From an uncultured Bacteroidales bacterium (GTDB lineage Bacteria > Bacteroidota > Bacteroidia > Bacteroidales > Muribaculaceae), in NCBI GenBank assembly GCA_900554345.1, contig USHH01000149.1, forward strand, positions 1-5,704: a DNA stretch of 5,704 nucleotides, in the 5' to 3' direction. Of the stretch, positions 1-5,280 are shown piece after piece; position 1 is the stretch's first letter, and the number at the start of each line of letters is the position of its first letter. The position numbers and the translations under genes were made by a program. The notes beneath the pieces are model-generated. The model made no database searches and was not told the DNA's origin. It saw nothing but the letters and a program-made list of their open reading frames with translations.

Positions 1-824
1 CCGCCAGCGAGGCCGACGGCTACGCCTCGGTGCATCTGGCAAAGTTCCCGGAGGCCGACCCGGCACTCGTCGACAAGGACCTCGAGCGCAGCATGAAGCT
101 CGCGCAGGACATCACTTCAGCCGTGCTCGCCCTGCGCCGCAAGGTGAGCCTCAAGGTGCGTCAGCCTCTCCAGACGCTCCTCGTGCCGGTGATGAACCCC
201 GCCCAGCGCGAGGCACTCAAGGCTGTGGAAGACCTCGTGAAATCGGAGGTAAACGTCAAGACCCTCAAGATCGTAGACAACGAGGAGAGCGGCCTGGTGA
301 AGAGGGTGAAGGCCGACTTCAAGAAGCTCGGCCCGCGCTACGGCAAGATCATGAAGCAGCTCGGCAAGGAGATAGCCTCGATGCCGGCTGCCGCGATCGC
401 AGAGCTTGAGAAGAACGGACGCTACATATTCACCAACCTTCCCGGCGAGCCGGAGGGGACGCTCGACGACGTCGAGATCACGGCCGAGGACATCCCCGGA
501 TGGCTCGTGGCCAACGACGGCGACATAACAGTGGCCCTCGACATTACGGTGACTCCCGACCTCCGCAACGAGGGTATGGCCCGTGAGCTCGTCAACCGCA
601 TCCAGAACATACGCAAGGCCCAGGACTTCGAGATTACCGACCGCGTGCGTGTGCAGCTCTCCGGCGAGGCAGAGGTGAAAGAGGCCGTGGAGGCCTACCG
701 CGACTATATAGCCTCGCAGGTGCTCGCTTCGGCAATCGAAATCCTTCCGGCCGCCGAGATAAGCGGCGGTCAGGAGCTTGACATCGACAATCTCAAAGTG
801 ACAGCGAAAGTAGAGAAATGCTGA
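1..824 (+). CDS. ileS: Isoleucyl-tRNA synthetase, C-terminal part (5' end outside window)
   Basis: This is the C-terminal end of cytoplasmic IleRS, which charges tRNA-Ile with isoleucine. The frame is open from the first full codon at position 3 and ends at TGA 822-824, so about 273 residues are visible. An ATG-like reading from the GTG at 30 is not a real start, because the homologous text continues upstream. Recognisable stretches are LALRRKVSLKVRQPLQ (the tRNA anticodon-binding helical region) and RNEGMARELVNRIQNIRK followed by FEITDRVRVQL. These are typical of the C-terminal extension of the long, eukaryote-like IleRS found in Bacteroidetes. No Cys-rich zinc knuckle of the E. coli type is present at the C-terminus, which fits this class. 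The catalytic core (HIGH and KMSKS motifs) and editing domain lie upstream of the window. The gene leads an operon with lspA, whose start overlaps its stop. Family assignment is confident; the subclass rests on remembered sequence patterns. Confidence 0.95.
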   Translation, partial: ASEADGYASVHLAKFPEADPALVDKDLERSMKLAQDITSAVLALRRKVSLKVRQPLQTLLVPVMNPAQREALKAVEDLVKSEVNVKTLKIVDNEESGLVKRVKADFKKLGPRYGKIMKQLGKEIASMPAAAIAELEKNGRYIFTNLPGEPEGTLDDVEITAEDIPGWLVANDGDITVALDITVTPDLRNEGMARELVNRIQNIRKAQDFEITDRVRVQLSGEAEVKEAVEAYRDYIASQVLASAIEILPAAEISGGQELDIDNLKVTAKVEKC

Positions 825-1540
825 TGGCTGACAATCATGAACACGCCGCCGCCGGCCACGGGCTTCTGAGCCCCGCGTGGCGGAGGGCGGCCATCATTAC
901 GCTGGTGGTCATCGCCGACCAGCTGATAAAGATATGGGTGAAGACCCATTTCTATATGGGCGAGGACCTGGAGATCACGTCATGGTTCCATCTCAAGTTC
1001 ATAGAGAACAACGGCATGGCCTTCGGCCTCGAGCTCTGGAGCAAGCTGGCCCTGACGCTTGGCCGCATTGCGGCCGTGGTGCTCTTCGTGTGGTTCATTG
1101 TCAAGACACTTAAGGCGCCGGGCCTGCGCCGCGGTTTCTGGGTCGCCATGGCGCTGATTACGGCGGGTGCGGCCGGCAACATCTTCGACTGCGTCTTCTA
1201 CGGCGAGGTCTTCAACAATCCCATGCCGCCGGCCCACGCGGTGGCCTTCCCTCAGGGTGGCGGCTACGCCGGATGGTTTGAGGGGAGGGTCGTGGATATG
1301 TTCTATTTCCCCCTCTTCGATTTCTACTGGCCGGAATGGATTCCCTTCATCGGCGGCAGGTATTTCGAATTCTTCCAATATATCTTCAATCTGGCCGACG
1401 CCTCGATATGCGTCGGTGTGGCCCTCTTGATTATCTTCTATTCCTCCGATGTCACCAACGCCCTGCGTTTCGTGGGCATCGGCGCCGACGGCGAGGATAA
1501 GAAGGGAAAGAACGGCAAAAGAAAAGACCGACTGAAATGA
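824..1540 (+). CDS. lspA: Lipoprotein signal peptidase (signal peptidase II)
   Basis: This is the inner-membrane aspartyl peptidase that cleaves diacylglyceryl prolipoproteins before the lipidated Cys. Numbered from ATG 824 (238 aa), the conserved blocks are ADQLIK (D32), FIENNGMAFG (about 59-68), GNIFD (118-122) and FNLAD (188-192). D122 and D192 are the expected catalytic pair. Hydrophobic segments lie at about 21-37, 80-96, 105-121 and 187-206. About 70 residues separate the two catalytic Asp, against about 20 in proteobacterial enzymes; this longer periplasmic insert (with VVDMFYFPLFDF) is usual in Bacteroidetes. C123 follows the catalytic Asp where proteobacteria have Arg, and small residues are common there in this phylum. 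The C-terminal tail (about 221-238) is strongly basic and probably cytoplasmic. The start is ambiguous: ATG 824 shares one base with the ileS TGA, while ATG 818 would add two residues and overlap by 7 nt. Translational coupling to ileS is likely. Confidence 0.96.
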   Translation: MADNHEHAAAGHGLLSPAWRRAAIITLVVIADQLIKIWVKTHFYMGEDLEITSWFHLKFIENNGMAFGLELWSKLALTLGRIAAVVLFVWFIVKTLKAPGLRRGFWVAMALITAGAAGNIFDCVFYGEVFNNPMPPAHAVAFPQGGGYAGWFEGRVVDMFYFPLFDFYWPEWIPFIGGRYFEFFQYIFNLADASICVGVALLIIFYSSDVTNALRFVGIGADGEDKKGKNGKRKDRLK

Positions 1541-2388
1541 GACTTCTGATGCTGGCGCCTCTCGCTGTGTCGCTTGCCATGCTTCCCGCATGCAGCAAGC
1601 GTCCGCCGGAGGTGCTCGATGAGGACGAGATGAGCGACTTGCTCGCCGATATGCAGATCGCCGAGTCTTATTCAGTCGTGACCGCCGGTGGCAACAACTC
1701 CCTGAATGCCCGCGAGGAGCTCGGACTCCGCGTGCTCGCCGCCCACAATGTGACGCAGGCCAGGCTCGACTCCTCTATGGCCTGGTATGGCAGAAATCTC
1801 GACACGTACTCTAAACTATACGAGAAGGTCGACAAGAAGCTGGACGCGAAGCGTCGGAAATATGTCGGCAACGGCAATGCGGAGGAAGACATGGAGGACA
1901 ACATGTGGCCATACCATTATTTCGCAATGATATCCCCTATGGCTACCTCTGACGGCTTCTCATTCGCCGTTACCCCGGAGGCCATGGAGAAGGGAGACCG
2001 CGTTGAGTGGAAGATGCATCTCTCTCCGGCATCCTCATGTGTAATCACCCTCGGAGTGAGGTATTCCGACGGCATGCTCGGCTATGTGTCGCGCACGTTC
2101 AGCAACGACATGAGCCCGAAAATCACACTCCAGACCGACTCCTCGCGGACGGTAGGGGAGATCTACGGCTACATGCGCATGACGCCGCCACCCACCACGC
2201 CCGTGATGGCCGACAGTCTGCGCCTCACCAGACTTCCGCTCGACTCAGCCCTGTATTATTCATTCTTCTCGCAGAAGAAATACCGCGATCCCGGCTTATC
2301 GCGACCGGACGCCAAAAAGAAACCTCATGCCGCAGCCACAACAGAAAAGAAAGATTCTGTCGCGCCGGATCACGGTGAGAGCCGCTGA
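1537..2388 (+). CDS. DUF4296-like lipoprotein
   Basis: This 283-residue protein starts at an ATGA overlap with lspA. Its N-terminus is a short hydrophobic signal (residues about 3-18) ending in the lipobox LPAC, with Cys19 as the predicted lipidated residue. It is therefore a likely substrate of the LspA encoded just upstream. The residues after the Cys (SKRPP) lack the acidic cluster of the Bacteroidetes surface-export signal, so periplasmic anchoring is more likely than surface display; this is inference. Residues about 25-108 match the DUF4296 pattern: an acidic helix with LLADMQIAES, then HNVTQARLDSSMAWYGRNLD, then a Lys-rich helix. Residues about 120-255 look beta-rich, with GDRVEWKMHL and a conserved-looking WPY. 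The tail (about 258-283) is Lys/Ala-rich and probably disordered, and it is the part overlapped by the next ORF. Function is unknown; the position after lspA is common in Bacteroidetes. Confidence 0.85.
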   Translation: MRLLMLAPLAVSLAMLPACSKRPPEVLDEDEMSDLLADMQIAESYSVVTAGGNNSLNAREELGLRVLAAHNVTQARLDSSMAWYGRNLDTYSKLYEKVDKKLDAKRRKYVGNGNAEEDMEDNMWPYHYFAMISPMATSDGFSFAVTPEAMEKGDRVEWKMHLSPASSCVITLGVRYSDGMLGYVSRTFSNDMSPKITLQTDSSRTVGEIYGYMRMTPPPTTPVMADSLRLTRLPLDSALYYSFFSQKKYRDPGLSRPDAKKKPHAAATTEKKDSVAPDHGESR

Positions 2389-2569
2389 CGGTTCTGTCTC
2401 TGTCCACCCTCTCGGCATAGCCCAGTTGACCAGGCATGCCGGCGACGGGGAGTTGTGGCGCCTTGTCTCGGTGACTCAGTTTTCCGAAGAGATAGAGGGT
2501 GTGGAATATTACGACTTCCCGGTCTGCCTCACAGAGACCTCACCGGGCCTATTCCGTCTTGACGCGTGA
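2327..2569 (+). CDS. Small hypothetical protein overlapping the DUF4296 gene
   Basis: I do not recognise this 80-residue product. ATG 2327 lies within the 3' end of the lipoprotein gene (62-nt overlap, +1 frame), and the stop TGA is at 2567-2569. The body from about residue 9 (KRKILSRRI) reads like a compact alpha/beta protein: LWRLVSVTQF, GVEYYDFPVCLTE and a terminal LFRLDA. Codon use downstream of the overlap is GC-rich in third positions, like the neighbours, which supports real coding. It has no signal peptide, membrane segment or Cys motif. There is no later in-frame ATG; a GTG at about 2372 would avoid much of the overlap but would cut off the N-terminal KILSRRI text. It is probably the last gene of the ileS-lspA operon, translated by coupling. 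It overlaps the 3' end of the opposing membrane-protein gene by 21 nt. A spurious ORF remains possible. Confidence 0.6.
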   Translation: MPQPQQKRKILSRRITVRAADGSVSVHPLGIAQLTRHAGDGELWRLVSVTQFSEEIEGVEYYDFPVCLTETSPGLFRLDA

Positions 2570-3115
2570 CACAACTGGCATCCCAAGGGCTCCTTTGCCC
2601 ACGGCCACCGCGATGCTGTCACCCTTGTGCCGCCGGTTGTATTCCTCCATGCTGATATAGAAGGCTTTCACGGAGCCCGACCCGAAGCGCACGTCGATAT
2701 AATATTCGTAATAAGGTTCGCCTCGGCGGTAATGGTTGCGACCTACGCGCTGAGTGCGGTAATGCTTCTCCCGGTAGACACGCTCCACGACGCCTTTCTC
2801 CTCATGCGACGCTTTGCCGGATGCCGGAAGATAGTTGATGAGATATATGAGGAAGACGATGACGGGAGCCGCTACCAGCAGATGGCAAAGATAGTTGACC
2901 ACCGGACTCGCCGAGCCGGTCAGCTTTCGCCAGCCTCGCCATGCCCCTACTCCCGTGGGCGCCGCTATCGCCAATGCCGCCGCTATGGGAATCCAAGGCG
3001 AAACTACAGTGTGGGCGTGAAGCCAGATCGCTCCTCCGCTAAGGAATATCACGATTATTGCGACAGCGCCAATCGCGATGCCGCGCACAATGTCTTTCCG
3101 CGAGACCTTTGCCAT
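2549..3115 (-). CDS. Three-pass membrane protein with DUF3592-like C-terminal domain
   Basis: The product is 188 residues from ATG 3115-3113 (MAKVSRKDIV). An upstream in-frame ATG at 3160 would add 15 residues, but these would be encoded by the AT-rich intergenic stretch, so the shorter form is preferred. Hydrophobic segments lie at about 11-32, 39-56 and 72-96, separated by short charged loops. A soluble domain follows (about 100-188) with EEKGVVERVYREKHY, EYYIDVRFGSGSVKAFYIS, EEYNRRHKGDSIAVAV and KGALGMPVV. This layout, a beta-sheet domain ending in a 'y...GDsv.v....G.lG' block after membrane helices, resembles DUF3592-type proteins; the match is from pattern memory and is tentative. Function is unknown. 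The gene stands alone on the minus strand, divergent from the M48 peptidase gene and convergent with the ileS-lspA operon. The large plus-strand frame opposite it has no hydrophobic or family pattern and is rejected. Confidence 0.8.
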   Translation of the reverse strand: MAKVSRKDIVRGIAIGAVAIIVIFLSGGAIWLHAHTVVSPWIPIAAALAIAAPTGVGAWRGWRKLTGSASPVVNYLCHLLVAAPVIVFLIYLINYLPASGKASHEEKGVVERVYREKHYRTQRVGRNHYRRGEPYYEYYIDVRFGSGSVKAFYISMEEYNRRHKGDSIAVAVGKGALGMPVVSRVKTE

Positions 3116-3138
3116 CTCAGTTTTTATGATTAATTTTG
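3108..3138 (+). promoter_or_regulatory. Bacteroides-type (sigma-ABfr) promoter for the M48 peptidase gene
   Basis: The -33 element TTTG lies at 3108-3111 and the -7 element TAATTTTG at 3131-3138, separated by exactly 19 nt. Both match the Bacteroidetes housekeeping consensus TTTG-N19..21-TAnnTTTG without a mismatch. Transcription would begin near 3145, giving a leader of about 30 nt before ATG 3175. The -33 box sits inside codons 2-4 of the divergent minus-strand gene. The leader is A-rich and has no Shine-Dalgarno sequence, as is usual in this phylum. Confidence 0.7.
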
Positions 3139-3174
3139 CATTACCAATAAAACGAATCAATTTATCATAAAATT

Positions 3175-4023
3175 ATGCAAATGTCTAAAACAGTTCTGAA
3201 ATTTATGGCCGTCGCATTGTGTCTGGCCGCGGCCGGCAATGCCTCGGCCCAGCTGAATCTCAAGAAACTGGCCGGTGCAGCCGCAAAGACAGCCCAGGCC
3301 GTGACCCTCACCGACGAGCAGATGGCCGCTTACGTCAAGGAGTCTGTTGACTGGATGGACAAGCACAATCCCGTGCTCCCCGCCGATGACCCCTACACAA
3401 TACGTCTCGCAAAGCTCACCGAGGGGCTTAAGGAGGCCGACGGAATACCTTTGAATTTCAAGGTCTACAACGTAATCGACGTCAATGCTTTCGCCTGTCC
3501 TGACGGCAGTGTGAGGGTCTTCTCCTCCTTGATGGACATCATGAACGACGACGAGCTCCTCGGCATCATCGGCCATGAGATCGGCCATGTGATGAAGCAT
3601 CACAGCAAAAAGGCTTTCAAGACCTCGTTGCTTACCGACGCCCTCAAGGACGGCATCGGCGCTACGGGAAATGTGGCGGCCGCGCTCACCGACTCCCAGC
3701 TCGGCGCTCTCGGTTCCGGTCTCGTGAATGCGAAATTCTCGCAGAAGCAGGAAAAGGAGGCCGACGACTGCGGCTATGATTTCCTCGTGGCCAACGGCCG
3801 AAACCCCTGGGGCATGGTGATGGCTTTCGAGAAGTTTCTCAACATGGAACAGGAAAGCGGAGCTAAATCCAGCTACATCGACAAGATGTTCTCATCACAT
3901 CCAGAGACCAAAGACCGTATCAAACGCATGTCGCAGCGTGCCACCAAAGATGGATTCAAGCGACCTGCCGAGGGATTTTTTTCATTTAAATTTTTTAAGG
4001 TGAAGGAGGCGCCAGGGCAGTGA
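3175..4023 (+). CDS. Secreted M48-family zinc metallopeptidase
   Basis: This is a 282-residue zinc-dependent endopeptidase of peptidase family M48 (LoiP/BepA/Oma1-like), probably periplasmic and acting in envelope protein quality control; the role is inferred from the family. A Sec signal peptide covers residues 1-25 (basic SKTVLK, hydrophobic core, cleavage after ASA at A25/Q26). No Cys is placed for lipidation. The active-site motif HEIGH is at 134-138 (zinc ligands H134 and H138, general base E135). The third ligand is E193 in FSQKQEKEADDCG. SSHPETKDRI (240-249) is the conserved SHP motif near the substrate cleft. No TPR domain follows, so it is the short form rather than BepA-like. ATG 3181 is an alternative start and would remove only two residues. 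It has its own promoter and appears monocistronic. The last 15 or so codons run through T7 and T6 tracts that differ from the rest of the gene in base composition. Confidence 0.93.
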   Translation: MQMSKTVLKFMAVALCLAAAGNASAQLNLKKLAGAAAKTAQAVTLTDEQMAAYVKESVDWMDKHNPVLPADDPYTIRLAKLTEGLKEADGIPLNFKVYNVIDVNAFACPDGSVRVFSSLMDIMNDDELLGIIGHEIGHVMKHHSKKAFKTSLLTDALKDGIGATGNVAAALTDSQLGALGSGLVNAKFSQKQEKEADDCGYDFLVANGRNPWGMVMAFEKFLNMEQESGAKSSYIDKMFSSHPETKDRIKRMSQRATKDGFKRPAEGFFSFKFFKVKEAPGQ

Positions 4024-4037
4024 TGCCATGGCGCCTC
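4006..4037. terminator. Strong hairpin at the M48 stop codon, candidate bidirectional terminator
   Basis: The outer stem pairs GAGGCGCCA (4006-4014) with TGGCGCCTC (4029-4037), 9 bp. A G/A mismatch (4015/4028) is followed by a 4-bp inner stem, GGCA (4016-4019) with TGCC (4024-4027). The loop is GTGA (4020-4023), a GNRA tetraloop that contains the TGA stop of the peptidase gene. The hairpin lies 25 nt from the stop of the convergent hom gene, so it could end transcription from both sides. Neither strand has a clean U-tract directly after the stem (plus: TGCTTGCATCTTATATCT), so intrinsic termination is plausible but not proven. Confidence 0.5.
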
Positions 4038-4062
4038 TGCTTGCATCTTATATCTATCTTCC

Positions 4063-5280
4063 TCAGTCAAGCTCTACGAAGAATGTCGGTATGTTTACCA
4101 CAAACACATCGGGAGCCGAAAGGATGGCGCGGTGGTTTATCAGGTCGCCCAGCTGGATGTCGGCTATAACGTAGTTGCTCTTTTCCGAGCGATAAGACTC
4201 GTGAATGGTCTTGAAAGGGAGCATCTCCGGAATGGGAGTCTCCGTGTAGCGGAAATAGACTCTCAGTGTGACATCGGTGGTATAGGCCGGGCGGTCGATA
4301 TACGCCATTTTCTTGTATTCGTAGCGGTAGCCGTGGAGGCGCGCCATTACGTCGCTCAGAATCGACGATGCTGTGGGAAGGCCTCCGGCTCCCTTGCCGA
4401 ACATGAACTGACGGTCGTAGCACTCCCCGCGTATAACGACGCCGTTATACTCGTCGTCGACACTGTATATATATTTTGTCCTGTCGACAAATTCCGGCAT
4501 CACAAACATCGTGAAGTTGTTGTCGCCGACCTTCGCCACCTGGGCCACCAGCTTGATCTTCACTCTCTTCTCCCGCGCATACACTATATCGGTCTCGTGG
4601 ATGTTGGCGATGCCGTAAGTGAACACCTCCTCCGGCGCTACATATGCGCCAAGTGCGTGAACCGTGATGATGATCAGCTTGAAGAGCGAGTCGAAGCCCT
4701 CTATGTCGAAGCTCGGGTCTGCCTCTGCGAAGCCCAGCTGCTGTGCCTTGCGCAGGGCGCTGTCGTAGGCCTCGTGATGGTCGAACACCCTCGACAGAAT
4801 GTAATTCGACGAGCCGTTGAGTATGCCCTTCACCTCCAGCAGCAGGTCGTTGTCGTAATATTCCTCCAGATTTCGTATCACGGGTATCGAGCCGCACGAC
4901 GACGCGTCGTAGAGCAGCGCGGTGTCGTGGCGCCGCTGCAGCTCGACGAGCTCGGGAAGGTGACGCGCTATCATCGCCTTGTTGCCCGACACTACCGGTA
5001 TACCTCTGCGCAGCGCTTCCGTCACTATCCTGTAGGAGGCTTCGACGTCATCCACTACCTCCACTATCAGGTTGATGTCGGGGGAGTCGAGTATCTCGCC
5101 CATGTCTTGCGTAAGAAGCGGCAATGCCGCCGACAGATGCGCAGGGCGCGGCTTGTCGATGCTGCGCACGCATATTTTCTTGATCTCGGCGTGAGCGTTT
5201 TTCGCACGCCCTATGACATCGTAGATGCCCTGACCCACGACTCCGAAGCCGAAAAGGCCGATATTTATCTTGTTCATCAT
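4063..5280 (-). CDS. hom: Homoserine dehydrogenase (monofunctional)
   Basis: This 405-residue cytoplasmic enzyme reduces aspartate 4-semialdehyde to homoserine with NAD(P)H, the branch point for methionine and threonine. The N-terminal Rossmann fold carries GFGVVGQG (11-18), and SGNKA (98-102) supplies the conserved K101. The catalytic domain has GILNGSSNYIL (152-162). It is followed by a segment in which E186, D192, D197 and K201 keep the exact spacing of yeast E208, D214, D219 and catalytic K223. GKGAGGLPTASSILSD (295-310) is the usual later motif. There is no aspartokinase domain, so this is not ThrA. The C-terminal region (about 333-405) sits where an ACT domain is found in longer homologs but lacks a DxPGvL motif. 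The start ATG 5280 overlaps the metX stop by 4 nt (ATGA); a second ATG follows directly and could serve instead. Translation is probably coupled to metX. Confidence 0.96.
   Translation of the reverse strand: MMNKINIGLFGFGVVGQGIYDVIGRAKNAHAEIKKICVRSIDKPRPAHLSAALPLLTQDMGEILDSPDINLIVEVVDDVEASYRIVTEALRRGIPVVSGNKAMIARHLPELVELQRRHDTALLYDASSCGSIPVIRNLEEYYDNDLLLEVKGILNGSSNYILSRVFDHHEAYDSALRKAQQLGFAEADPSFDIEGFDSLFKLIIITVHALGAYVAPEEVFTYGIANIHETDIVYAREKRVKIKLVAQVAKVGDNNFTMFVMPEFVDRTKYIYSVDDEYNGVVIRGECYDRQFMFGKGAGGLPTASSILSDVMARLHGYRYEYKKMAYIDRPAYTTDVTLRVYFRYTETPIPEMLPFKTIHESYRSEKSNYVIADIQLGDLINHRAILSAPDVFVVNIPTFFVELD

Noticed and set aside
980..1591. A 203-codon minus-strand frame opposite lspA
   Set aside because: The His/Glu/Arg-rich product is typical of antisense reading of a membrane-protein gene; the plus strand has clear LspA motifs.
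2007..2378. A 123-codon plus-strand frame within the DUF4296-like gene
   Set aside because: It is entirely nested and His/Arg-rich, with no start context or family similarity; the lipoprotein frame explains the region.
2582..2602. Possible terminator hairpin near GGGC...GCCC after the small ORF
   Set aside because: Only about 4 bp of stem, no U-tract, and it lies within the opposing coding sequence.
2627..3133. A 168-codon plus-strand frame opposite the membrane-protein gene
   Set aside because: The composition is irregular with no domain-like text, whereas the minus-strand frame shows three clean hydrophobic helices and an ordered soluble domain. It also runs through the promoter region.
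3116..3160. Longer start (ATG 3160) for the minus-strand membrane protein
   Set aside because: The extra 15 residues would come from the AT-rich promoter gap, which has a base composition unlike the gene body; ATG 3115 is the natural boundary.
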